From: Luidia sarsii
Taxonomy: Eukaryota > Echinodermata > Asteroidea > Paxillosida > Luidiidae
Assembly: GCA_949987565.1 (NCBI GenBank)
Contig: OX465102.1
Span: forward strand, 10,298,212-10,362,211
Direction of reading: 5' to 3'
DNA length: 64,000 nt
Shown here: positions 15,901-27,600 of the stretch, piece by piece
Layout of the letters: each line of letters opens with the position of its first letter
Position numbering within the stretch: position 1 is the stretch's first letter
Made by a program: the position numbers and the translations under genes
The notes under the pieces: generated by a model
Database searches by the model: none
Seen by the model: the letters and a program-made list of their open reading frames with translations, nothing else
Told to the model about the DNA's origin: nothing

Positions 15901-18715
15901 TACAAGTTCCACACTAGTGCTACTTTATATTCATATCCTCTAGTTTTCCTCACTGGTTTAAGATAAATAACGATGACGAAAATCCGTTTTCGTCACAATA
16001 ATGTCATACTGTGTTGCATTTTAATAGATTTGTATAAGTATCTGATTTTGTATAAATGCCTGTACATTTTTCTAGAGAGAAAAAATATTCTTTTGTTAAT
16101 CAAAATTGGTGGGTCAAAACAATCTTGAAAAAAAAGTTAAAAATTTCACAGCAACAGAAAGAAATACATTGACACTCACGGGATGTAAGTAACTTTTCTG
16201 TTTTGCCTTTTTTTTAGGGCTTCAAATACAAGATGCGCTGTGTCTACGCCCATTTCCCCATCAACTGCGCCATCCAGAACGAGAACAAAATGCTGGAGGT
16301 CCGCAACTTTCTCGGCGAGAAGTTCATCCGGCGAGTCACGATGAGGGATGGTGTCTCCATCACGGCCTCCTCCAAGGTCAAGGACGAGCTGGTGCTGCAG
16401 GGCAACGACATCGAGTTGGTCTCCCAGTCAGGTCAGTGGGCTCTCGGCACGGATGCCGCCGGCCACTTAATTGCTTTTGAAATGCTTCGCTGCAGGCAGT
16501 GTGCTGAAAGCCTGGTTTTTTTTTTTTTTTTTTAGCTGTGAGGCGTGTCTGTTGCCCAAGCTAGTAAGGGACATGGAATCTGTTGCTTGTGGTGAAAGCT
16601 GTTTATGCCCACATTGTCCACCCCTGGGGTAGTTCTGCTGAGCTGGCAAAAATTGGCAGCAATTTTTTTTTACTTCTGCACTAAGCGATGTACGGTTCAC
16701 GTATGAAATAACCCCAGCCGTAAGCACCGTCGATATATCAATATTTTTGATATATTGATATCATTTTAGTATCGATATCGCAATTTATTTTTTACTCATT
16801 TCGATATATCGAAAATATCGAAATTTCCGATATATCGAAAATATCGAAATTTCCGATATATCGAAAATATTTAAAATATCGAAATGGGCGATATATCGAA
16901 ATGGGCGATATTGAGGAACGATATCGGTGATATTTATTGGTAATACCTTGAGCGTCGTTTTAACGTTCTGATGCTGTTAGAATTCAGGATATACGTGATG
17001 AAACGCTCACTACAGCAGAGCGTGCTAGATTTATACAGCGCGTGGATCTGAGTTGTAGACTGGTTCCCCCAGTTAGCTACACTTAATAGGTTAGACGGGC
17101 ACCATAACGGCAACCTCGTGCACGCAACCTTGCAACCTCGTAACAGCTTCGATGTACAGTACAGTATAAAGCTCAGTGGAATCGTTGTACAGTATTTGTA
17201 CCGTACACTGCGTACAGCAGTGCAGTGTAGTGTGCAGTGCACTGCACACGCTGCGGAGCGTACGTTTTTTTATTGTGAGTGCAACAGCAAGCGCCGCGCG
17301 CTGTCTGTTTCGTAAATAAATAAGAAGTCGAACGTTGTTGCTGGCTCCATCGTAACATCGCACCGGAGCAAACTTAACCCCGATAAAGCAAAAATGCTTA
17401 TTTTTCTTTCAGAGAATCTCTGAGCAGGTGACCTTTTTCATGCCTGCGCACGGCGTACAGATCACCTCGGGACTGCGCATTCATTTGCATAAATTTGGCT
17501 AAAATAAAGATTGCCATTATAAACCGTGTGAAAGTTCAAATCTGGATTTTTAGGGCTGATTAGTCAAAACAAAATACAATCTTACTAGTTGCATTACTTG
17601 GAGAGTATTTTAGGCGCAAATAATGTGTTTTTTATTTTCACATTGATAACCATGACTGAAACGTCAACTGCATTCAATTGGGTCAAGAACCAACCTCATG
17701 GTATTACATTCTTTGTTCCTCTTGCAAAGTTAAGGGTCGGTGACACTAGTCGCTGCTTACACACCCGTCGTGTTTGGGGTTCACAACTACAAACGTCCCC
17801 CAGCAAGAAAGGAACGCGAAATAATGAGCTCGTTGTGGTTGTGAACATCAGAACTTATGTATACTATTAAGAGTTATTACGCACCCCCCCCCCCCCCCTT
17901 TGAAAGTAGCACTACGAGTTTTTATTTCATTATCCAATTAGTACGCGTGAAAACAATCGATATATCGATAATATCGATATTTTTTCGCCGATACATCGAT
18001 ATTTAAAAATCCCAATATCGACGATGCTTACCCAGCCGAGTCCAAGGATGTCTGGCCCTTCTGGTCCTCTGCAAGTCTGTGGGCCACTGCAAGGGCCTTC
18101 AGAATAGGGAGACATGCTACCTATGACAACCCCAGACTGTGAATGTGCGCTGCTAATACCAACCATGGAGCATCTTCTTGTCTGAACTGAGCTTGAAGAT
18201 TGGTGCACTCTCTGCGACTTTGAAGCATTAACCCCCTCGGTGTAGGATCTGTGTGCAGCACTGCTTGGGTGTAGTGTAGCGACTTGATAAGAATATCAAA
18301 ACTAAGGACGACCTAGCAGGACCTTTCTCAAACGCCTTTGAGAAAGGTCCTGCCAGGATCAAAATGTCAGGCCCTCCTAATTTCTGATTTTCGCTTCTTG
18401 GTAATTTTAGTCAGTAAGCAGTGTGCAACATTTTTGCATATTACTGGAATCAATATATAAGATATGAAATGTCTTTTTTCTCCAATAGCAGACACTCGGC
18501 TAAGAAGCGGACAAATTGTAAAACTTCACAATCCCGAGCATAAATGTCAATTTAATTTTCTAGATTTTCATGTCTTATCTTTGCTTGTCCTATGGTCTGT
18601 TCTTGCAGCTGCTTTGATTCAACAGTGCACCACAGTCAAAAACAAGGACATCCGAAAGTTCCTGGACGGCATCTACGTGTCAGAGAAGACCACGGTGGAC
18701 GATGCCTCAGCTTAA
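12973..18715 (+). CDS. RPL9: RPL9 (uL6), 60S ribosomal protein L9, four coding exons
   Basis: This is the large-subunit ribosomal protein uL6, which sits near the sarcin-ricin loop and the base of the P stalk. Coding exons are 12973-13018, 14113-14318, 16218-16431 and 18609-18715. All borders are GT-AG, phases agree, and the total is 573 bp (190 aa; human 192 aa). The small first exon encodes [15 protein letters not shown] and is joined in phase 1 to [17 protein letters not shown]. Exon 3 encodes [16 protein letters not shown] and [12 protein letters not shown]. Exon 4 carries the uL6 C-terminal signature [22 protein letters not shown] directly 5' of the start codon region (12968-12970) could be the acceptor of a 5'UTR intron. 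An AATAAA at 19000-19005 fits the 3' end. Introns 2 and 3 are filled with mobile DNA (solo LTR, piggyBac-like MITE, hAT-like element). The reading frame is intact, so the gene looks functional. Confidence 0.97.
14535..14712. mobile_element. piggyBac-like MITE (TTAA duplication), 178 bp, in RPL9 intron 2
   Basis: TTAA flanks both ends (14531-14534 and 14713-14716). Ends AGGCCCTTATACAACGTTGG and CCCAATGTTTTATTGGGCCT are inverted. Relatives lie at 48336 onward, 49576-49919 and 49926-50298. No transposase. Confidence 0.75.
14881..15997 (+). mobile_element. Probable solo LTR (Ty3-like), 1117 bp, in RPL9 intron 2
   Basis: The block starts TGTAACGCTCACGG and ends CGTTTTCGTCACA, the TG...CA layout of an LTR, and is flanked by ATAA on both sides (14877-14880 and 15998-16001). 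It is far more GC-rich than the surrounding intron and contains a TATA-like CTTTTATACG at about 15650. No gag-pol or second LTR is present, so it is read as a solo LTR. Strand is assigned from TATA position and is tentative. Confidence 0.55.
16721..18030. mobile_element. hAT-like non-autonomous element, 1310 bp, 8-bp target duplication, in RPL9 intron 3
   Basis: The exact octamer CCCAGCCG flanks the block (16713-16720 and 18031-18038). Ends TAAGCACCGTCGATAT and ATATCGACGATGCTTA are inverted with one mismatch. Subterminal zones at 16735-16930 and 17957-18010 are dense in CGATAT/ATATCG words, as in several hAT families. Internal frames show no transposase, so it is non-autonomous. Confidence 0.85.
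18305..18444. mobile_element. Fold-back MITE, second copy of the GGACCTTTCTCAAAGGC family
   Basis: 18311-18357 is a short palindrome (CAGGACCTTTCTCAAACGCC / AGAAAGGTCCTG). It is followed by GTCAGGCCCTCCTAAT and the shared tail ending TTGCATATTAC. It lies 160 bp before RPL9 exon 4. Confidence 0.75.
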
Positions 18716-18999
18716 ACTCAGAGCTGGCACAAACATGGAGATTGACGGCCGACAAATAACTGGAGGATTGTGTTGAAAAAATGCAGTGCCGCATTCGACG
18801 CTTGGATGCATGGGCCCATCAGATAGTCTGGTTACATCATCGGGTCGAGCCACAAGACTGACATCAAAACTGATGGTTAAATGGTATCTGCATTTTACTT
18901 CACTCCTGCAGTTGGGTGCGGGATTTTAAGTCCAGTGGTCTTGGGGGATGTGGTGGAGAAAATTGGATTTAAAAAAAAAATGGTATTTGCCCTTCTGTG

Positions 19000-19005
19000 A
19001 ATAAA
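19000..19005 (+). terminator. Polyadenylation signal of RPL9
   Basis: AATAAA lies about 285 bp after the RPL9 stop codon, in an AT-rich stretch preceded by a ten-A run. It is the first canonical hexamer after the stop that I noticed. The cleavage site itself is not determinable from sequence alone. Confidence 0.6.
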
Positions 19006-20119
19006 TTAAGAAATCAAAGAAGGAACTGGCATGGTACTGCTGTCTTATTTTGTCTCGTGTAGTTGTTTTTTGTTTTCATGTCTAATGTCTAAATGAATCG
19101 ATACATTCATTGTCTGGTTTGAATTCAAGTGAAAAGGTAATCATCATCCCTGCCCATTAAAGAAAAAATGAAAATGAGAAGACGGAGAGGGAACGGATTT
19201 CACAGACTGACTGCTCCCCCACCCAAGCCTGTGTCATGTTCGGAAGCAGTGTTGTTCTGTTGATGCGGCCGGTATGCGCTGCACTGAGAGTATTGCCTTG
19301 CGCCCGTGGTGAGACCAAGACAGAGTAAGACCAGATAGCAAGACAAAGCAAAAAGTGGTCTTGACACCTACAAACAATGCTGTGTACTTGAATATCGGCC
19401 TTTGCAAATGCCTTGGGCCTAAAATCTCCAATAATTGACACTACCCACAGAATTTAGGACGGCTGAGAAGGGTTTACCGTTACGGTTAACAACATAGAAA
19501 ATATTTAACACGAGTCGTTATGTAGAGAAAAACATTTACCGGTATTTAGTTTTTCTGCATCACTATCCCTTCCTCTAGAATCCACAATACATGATATATA
19601 CACATAACAATAATGATAATAGAGATAATTTGATAATCTCAAACTAAATCATCTGAATTAAGACAAAATAAAATAAGATATTGATGCAAATTATCAAGAA
19701 GTATTGCGCCTGATGAATACCAAATCCAGCCACCATCTATTGAATGTATAACTAGACACCACCAAGCTAGAGTGATGTACAAAAGAGCGGCAAAGTGCTT
19801 ACTGAAATTTATCAAACCGCAAATCTTAAAAATTCAACACTAATAGGACCTTTCCCATGGGCAGAATGGCTTTTCCTATTAGCACTCTGCCTGTGAAAGG
19901 TCCTGCTAAGATAGAAACATAATGATTAATTTGTACAGAGAGAAGTACAATGTAAATGCATGTAAAACCTACTTGATACAAATGGTTGTTCTGTACAAAT
20001 AAATGAAGAATAATGAATTTCATGCAATAATAATTTCATGCATAGACCCTTCAAAATTGCAGTCATCCCATTTCCCTTTAAAAGACCAGTGAGAAAATAT
20101 TACAACTACAGTACCTGCA
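19006..20119. other. RPL9-YIPF6 intergenic sequence
   Basis: No gene seen. 19838-19925 is a degraded palindrome of the GGACCTTTCTC family. The rest is AT-rich and without recognised structure. Confidence 0.4.
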
Positions 20120-20345
20120 GTTTGATAAGATTTGAAGGTTTGGAAAGTGGATAGTTATGCTGTGACACTGTAACATCTCCTTTAAGAGAGTGAGTGGCGC
20201 TGAGATGAGCCGGCAACTCAATGTTTCAGGCAGTGTGTACTCAGCCCGAGTACAGTACACACTGTACAGGATCTGTTCAGGGCCACACTCCATCTCACAA
20301 GAAATGTGTTACATGGTGTCACCGCAAACTTGCAGTTCAATATGA
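20120..20345. mobile_element. Fold-back element, GGTTTGCGGTGACACC family
   Basis: The left arm has TGTGACACTGTAACATCTCC and GAGTGAGTGGC; the right arm has GGCCACACTCCATCTC and TGTTACATGGTGTCACCGCA. The loop contains ACTCAATGTTTCAGGCAGTG, also found in the copies at 24800 and 61130. Confidence 0.7.
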
Positions 20346-20394
20346 GGCAATTGGCACATATGTACTATTCGGAGTGATGCAACCACAATGCCGA

Positions 20395-20690
20395 TTAAAT
20401 CCTTGGAGCTTGGGTCATCACTGCAACCTCTAGCCTATCATAGGACGGTGGCCACCTCGAGTCTCCTCTGCTCTTGCCGACTTGGTCCCCCCCCCCAAGT
20501 CAGAACATTTTCAGCGAGCAACCAGGCTGTTTGCCTTGGTCTCAACCATACACTCTATCTATCCCGAGGTATAGAACAAAGAGGTATCAGAACAGCTTCT
20601 TCCCTCGGTCAGCCTCTCTGTGTTTTCTCCCAGCCTTCGATCTTACCCTTATTTAAAGAGGAATGTCAATTCCCATCTCCAGCTTTCCCG
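20395..20690 (+). mobile_element. 3' end of a non-LTR retrotransposon (RT C-terminus)
   Basis: The decayed frame gives LQPLAYHRTVATSSLL and, after frameshifts, the NSFFPRSASL, WNSLP-like and LFKRNVNSHLQ elements typical of the RT C-terminal end of CR1/L2/Jockey-like elements. The same sequence recurs at 23640-24290 and 47130-47255. The copy is dead. Confidence 0.65.
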
Positions 20691-20999
20691 AGTCGCTCTC
20701 CATCTCCTATTCGGGGTGATGGAACTACAATGCCGATTAAAACCTTGTCTTTTGAGCTGGCTCCTTCCCCATTTATTACACCCTATGTTAAAAAATGTTG
20801 GCACGCATTTATTATTCCCGGTTCAGCAAGTTTTCTTTGACTGCTGGAACCCTGATACAGCTCCACGTACACTGTACATGCATGTACATGTCATAATATA
20901 TATTATGTAATTACCACTGTACAATAGTTCAGCATTTCCGTAGAAGTGACTATTTCAGCTGAATTTTTGTTTGTGCATTGAAAGCTTAGGCCAACCGAT

Positions 21000-21330
21000 T
21001 GCAGTAAAGAATGTGGGTGGAATTCCACTGCCTGACCGACAAGTGTTTGGGCTGTGTGGCATGCTTTCAGCAGCACCACACTATCTCTCGATCATCCACA
21101 GTAAAGGTCCCACCATAGCGCGATTGTTGCTGCTAATCTTGCAATTCATGTGGCATTTTGTGTCAAATGTGTCTTTGTCCTGATTCGTAATTACTTTGTT
21201 CTCAGCTGGAAAGAGTTTTTATTTAAAATGTGGACAATAGTGGTGCTTGGATTCGGAGGGCCCAGTCGCATAGCCAAACCAACGGCACTCCGATTTCGGA
21301 GGTCCCGGCGCGAAGTGATAAAACGCCAAA
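21000..21330. repeat. Dispersed repeat shared with 26640-26965
   Basis: Blocks GGTGGAATTCCACTGCC, CTCGATCATCCACAGTAAAG, CTTGCAATTCATGTGGCA and CGCGAAGTG recur in the same order at 26640-26965. Part of the right end recurs at 22480-22550. It is probably a mobile element of unknown class. Confidence 0.6.
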
Positions 21331-21626
21331 ATTTGCTGAGGCACAAAAAGTCATCATTGATAAGATCACCTTGACAACCGAAACTTCATGTTTGTTTCAT
21401 GCTACATGTAAGTATAGAAGAGTGGAATACAAGTCACAAGCAACTGACATCCGATCAAAGTGCAGTTTGTAATCCTATTTACATAAGGAAGAATTTTCCT
21501 GCTTAGCAGATTTTCACGCTTAAGCGGCTCTATGAAATTGAGCCCAGATGCCAGCTCCATCTGCAGTGAGCAGCGTCTCTGTTTTTTTCTGATGTCATCG
21601 GCCGGTGGCCAATCACGGGCGCCGGC

Positions 21627-24600
21627 TCAGCTGCTGCTGCTCCGCGAGATGATCATCCAACCAATCACGAAGTAGAAGAGGAAGATGGGGTAGACGGCCA
21701 GAAGCTTCCGGTGCTGTGGTTGGCTGTCTGCCAAAAACGCCAGGGCAGCTGGAAAACGGGCACAAAATCAAGAAGTCTCACCCTACAGGAAACCTTATTG
21801 AACACCTTAAATGTGAACGGCTCTACAAAAAAAAGGGCCTTAAGTCGCGCCATGTTGTCTTTGTGCATAATCGGCTGTTTCATTTTGATAGAGTTGATGT
21901 CCGTTCACAATCAGTTAGAGTAACTGTTTCCATCAATAAAGACGAAAAATAATAGCATTTTTTGTGGGTATCACCATTACCTTGCAGTAAAATAGCCATT
22001 TCTTCATAAGGTGTTTCATTTTTGGTGACAGCGATCACTACATGATTTTTGATATATCTCAGGAATGGAATGTGCTTCAGAGGTCAAACTTGCATCAAAA
22101 TAAAAATTATTTCATGCTCGTTCTGACTATGGGTACAACTGATTTTTTTTTCTTTCCAGATTTAAGTTTTTTTTTTGGCAGAGCCAGTCACAAATACCAA
22201 AGACAATTGAACTGGACGGGGGTATAGCCATTAGCCACATTGCACAGGCCCACCTTTCAATGCCCAAGACCCCATGGGGTTTTTTGAAAAATGTGCCAGT
22301 TTCAGAAACTTGCTTGACAATTGACAACAATAAATACCTGTGAAATATACAACAATAAGAGCACACTGTGTACACGAGAGTCAAACCTGGCAATTGGACC
22401 AATTGGACGTCTGTGTGGCTTCATAATTGTGATTTTACTGGTAGGCTGAAGGTAGGAGTCTTTGGTTAAAAACTTGGGCAGTAGCCGGTGCCCGGATTCC
22501 GAGGGCCCAGTGCATGGCAACACCAGCAGTGCTAATAAATTGGCGGTTTCGACACAAAGTGGTTATTTAGTATTAACCCATAGCCTATCTGCAGAGTTAC
22601 GGGATTTCCCGTAGGATGCAACAAACCTACAAAAGCTGAACTACGTGAAAATCAGTGGTCTACTTTAGGTTTGTGAAATTTTTTGTTATTTCAGCTTTTT
22701 GTGTATTATAATTAAATAAATTTCATACTCTTTCCACTGATATATAGTTTGATTGGTTTCATTTTTTTCGGAAGAACTGTCATTGACAATTATCTCTTCT
22801 AATTGCACGTTTCTTTTTGGTTAGACTCCGGCTCCAGCCTGCAAAGGCAAAAAATTAAAACATGAGAACCAAAAGCGGCCAAACTCACCGAACGTGGACC
22901 AGACAAAGGAGCAGATGACGACGATGACTCGGACCACCAGCAGGATCATTTCGTTGCCGGCCAGGACAAGGAGGCGGCAGACAATCAGGGCCAGCACCAG
23001 TGGCAGAATGCAGTAGCCCAGAACGCAGACACTCTGGAAGAAGGAGCTGCAATATTGTACAGAGGATGTAGTCAGCCAGAGTCATCAGGGGGGGGGGGTG
23101 GATTTCACAAAGCCTTATGACGTATCGCAACTCAACAATACGATGGATAACCCATCGCAAGTTGTGAAAGGCCGTATGGTTTCTCTGCATCGCTCATCGT
23201 CTTACGATTGATCGTATGAGTTTGGTGAAATCAACTACAGGTACTTTTTTTTCAGAGTAATCTGCAAGAACTGCTTACTGACTTAAATGATCAATACCCA
23301 GCGTGGGCCACCCTCAAGGATGCACCCATCATTTGACCACAACTGCAAACCACAACCAGCTCGTGATTTATGTGACACAATATTCATGCCTGTGTGCGAG
23401 CGAGCGAGCCAAACAAAAAAAACCCGTTTTTTTTTTACTCGCGATTCAAATTGCGATTATTTGGACAGTGGAAACAGCCCTACTGAGTACTAAGTTGACC
23501 GCACACTGAAATGAGGCAACATTTGGTGGCACGCTGTGATGCTCTTTATTTCCGTTGATTTGTCTTTCGTTCAGCCCCGTCCCCTCCCATTCCTATGGGT
23601 CATTCTTTGCCAAACGTGCTTATATGTGTCTGGCAAATTATTTGCCCCGCCGGAGACTATACGGCTGATCATGGAATACTGCTCTCATATTTGGGCTGCT
23701 GCATCTGCCTGTCACTTGTCCCTGTTGGATCGGGTGCAGAGGCAGGTCATCAACCTTGTTGGCAAGGAGCTTGGGTTGTCACTGTAACCCCTAGACCACC
23801 GTAGGACGGTGGCCACCCTGAGTCTCCTCCACTGATATTTCCATGGAAGGTGTTCCTCTGCTTTTGCCGAGTTGGTCCCCCCCAGGTAGGGCATTTAAGT
23901 GAGCAACCAGGCTGTCTGCCACCTCTTACGCAATCACTCAATCTATCCCAAGGCATCCAACAGCTTAACAACAGATACCAACAGGTATCTGAACAGGTTA
24001 ACGACAGATACAAAGAGGCATCCGAACAGCTTAACAACAGATACCAAGAGGTATCCGAACAGCTTAACAACAGATACCAAGAGGTATCCGAACAGCTTAA
24101 CAACAGATACCAAGAGGTATCCGGACAGCTTAACAACAGATACCAAGAGGTATCCGAACAGCTTCTTCCCTCGTTCAGCTCCTTTCTCTGGATTTCCCTT
24201 CCTGGTTCATGTTTCCCCCAGCCTTCGATCTTGCCCTTTTTAAGAGGAATGTCAATTCTTATCTCCAGCCTTCCTGAGTCCCTATCTATCTCCTTCGTGT
24301 CCTTAGCCCTTAACCTTGAGTGGGTTTTATAGCCTTGTTTTGGGCGAATTTGCATTAAAAAAGAGTTTTCCAGCCTATTACTCTCACTCACATGACACCT
24401 CCCAGAAGCTTAGAGTTGAGGGCCACCACGACAGCGCCGAAGGAGATGAGGGCAAAGACCTCGGAGAACTGGATGTTGATGGCATCATTTTCCGTCGATG
24501 AGGAAGAGGAATCTTGGAGTAATCTGCATTTTGTATGCAAGAAAAAAAGAAACAAAAAAACAACAATTGCAAATTTGTAAAGTATGATCATAAGACTTGA

Positions 24601-27600
24601 AGGTTTGAATGGTGGAAATACTAAGTGGAAGGTTTGCGGTGACACCATGTAGCACTTCTCTTTCAAGAAGGAGTGTAGCTCTGAAAAGAGCCGGTAAGTC
24701 TTACCGGAGTTACGGCTCTTTTCAGAGCCACACTCCTTCTTATGCGAGAAGTGTTACATGGTGTCACCACAAACCTTCCACTTAGTATGACTACACTGAG
24801 GTACCAAGTGGAAGATTTGCGGTGACACCATGTAACACATCTCTTTCAAGGCTGAGTGTGGCTCTGAAAAGCGCCAATAACTCAAAGTTTCGGGCAGTCT
24901 GGGTCACTGGGTGAAGGTCCCTATTATTCACAGGAGAATGACGGCGTGTTTGACCAAGAACTGTAACAATGAACAAATAAACACAAAGAGCCCATGTTGG
25001 ACTACCTCCACACGGAAAATGTAATACACACAAGCTCTCCATACTACTCTTGTGTGACTTTTACAGGACTGTTGCAAACTGCTTGCTCACTCAAATGACC
25101 AAACTCTCAATTTAGAGGGCCTGACATTTCTTTCGATGCTAGCCGGACATTTCTAAAATACTTTCAGTCAAGAAAGGCGAACCCCCCCCCCCCATTGAAC
25201 AAAGAGTGTTGCAGGCATACTTACATAGCAAACAAAGTACACAGGACAAGTGGTCCCCACAGATCCCCTAAATAGAAGGAAAAAACAACAACAAATGAGA
25301 TGTGATGGGCGGGTTATTCACATGAAGGAGCACTGGATGCCCAGACTCTATGATTCAAGAACTGTGCCAAACCCAACCTTCAGCCGTGCGTGATTCAAAT
25401 TAACCTAAGGACCTCGAGTCCCATGCCACCTAACAGACCACTCTATCTAGAGATCCAATGAGGGTTTTCCCTGCTCGACGTAACAAGCACTGAATGCCCA
25501 GTGCTCTGCCCAATGCCTGATTTTTAGGCAGCTCGGGCGGGATTGAAACCCGCGACAAATGTCTTAACAAATGTCTTAACCACCGAGCTGGTCGAGGTCA
25601 TGTGGCAGAATCAAATAATGCATCTACTTTGTGTGATCCCGGTGTTGCTGTAGCTAAGTTTACAACAATTGGTTGCTTTCATCTGAATGAAAGTGGGGGT
25701 GTGATCCCTGGACTGGAGATATACGGCAGTTAATGGTTGAATGCTTCTGACTAGAAACCCCCCCCCCTCCCTGGCAAGGACTTATTTGATTATTTGGGAT
25801 TTTGGGAAGGCCAACATCAAAGGGCTGGATAGCTCAGATGGTAAGGACGGTTATTCACAAAAACCAGGGGTCTCAGGTTCTAGTCCCGGTCCAGTCAAAG
25901 TCTTCTTTGCCATTTTTCAAAAACTTTCAAAAGTTCCAAATAATTTTTTCTCTTTACAAGTTAATCCAAGCTTGGGAAGGGAGGGGGATATAAAGACCCC
26001 ATTTTTGTCCGGTGGGCAGCTACATGCACTTACAGTCCTTCAGGAGTGTTTTGCTCTGTTTTGGATACAACACGTGGAAAAGCTTCACACCGACAGCTTT
26101 CAAGTCTCTCATCTGGGGAAAAAAAAGAAAAAAAGTAAAGAGGTTGAGACATGTGCACTGGAAAGCAAGAGTTGAGCTCCTCAATCCCACCCAGGCTGCC
26201 TATTTTGTTTCTCTTTCAAACAGGCAATTAGGCAAAGCACTTGGCATACAGCGCTATTTATCCGCTCGAAATAAGGGCTCATTGTTCGTGTGTATAGTGT
26301 GTCCGAACAGCCCTTGTACTGAGAAACTTTGACTGCAGAGTAGCCTGCACTAATTTAATAATAATGGACCTTTCTAGAGCGCCAGAATCCGTAAACAAAG
26401 ACGCTCAAGGCGCTGAACAACATTATACAGAATCAAAGAAAAAGACTACATTTACCATTAATTAGGAAAACTATGATCGAACAAATATGTTTTGAGAGAG
26501 GATTTGAAATCAGATATGGAGGACATATTATGAACTTCTTGAGAAAGAGCATTCCAGAGGGTAGGACCAGCATGGGCGAAAGCCCGCTCACCCCAGGTGG
26601 ACAAATCCTTGAGGTGGTCAGCCCCAACCGAGCGTACAGTTTGCGTTAAAGTTAGTAGGTGGAATTCCACTGCCCGTCTAGCCACCATAGGGCTCCCATG
26701 GCAGCACACTATCCCTCGATCATCCACAGTAAAGGTCCCACAAATATTGCAACTGTTGCCGCTAATCTGGCAATTCATGTGGCAAACTTGCGTCAAAATG
26801 GGTCTTTGTCATGCCACACAGAGCTTTGTGGCCGACTAAAAAGAGTCGCCGTTTAAAACTCATAAATAGCGGTGCCTGGTTTCTGAGGGTCCGGCACAAA
26901 GCAATGTTCACCAGCCACACCACGAATTCGGAGGGGGTCCCAGCGCGAAGTGGTGAAGCTCAGTTCTTCGCCATTTTCCCCTCCCCTGGGACACTCACCA
27001 CCGTGACCCTGACGGGTTCGTCCAGTGTGGAGAGCTCCGAGTCCTCTTCGGGCGCCCCCGGTATGGTGATGTCGCCGTCCACCGGGTGCTCCAGTTCCAA
27101 GTCCGTGAACTTGGTCTCCAGCTGTGATGCAGAGTGGTTGAAAAGGGGCAAACAAAGGAGAGATCTTAGTTCATTTCTTACACCGTAAAACTAAGGATGG
27201 AAAGCAGTAAGAAAACAAAATCTTCAATAGACCACCTATGTAGACAATAGCCATTGTTTGTTGTTTGGCACAGCCACTTGCCCCCCCCCCAAAAAAAAAA
27301 TTGGACAGTTTTCCCCCAAACCTGAAATTGAAACGGTATAATAGTTATACTGTACACGTAAACACATAAATCGATGACATTTTGGCAGGTCCGTGCATGC
27401 ACACGCACACACTTAGACAGACCCACTGTGCACACAGACCTGTCAAAACGTCATTGATTTACGTGTATATAATGTGTACAGTATATAATCGTACCGTTTC
27501 AATTTGAAATCAAAGATGGCCGCCTTTTGGCTCGTCAGACAGGAGAGAATCTTCTCGATCAACTGAGAGGAAATTTCTCCCTTTTCCCAGACGGGAGTAA

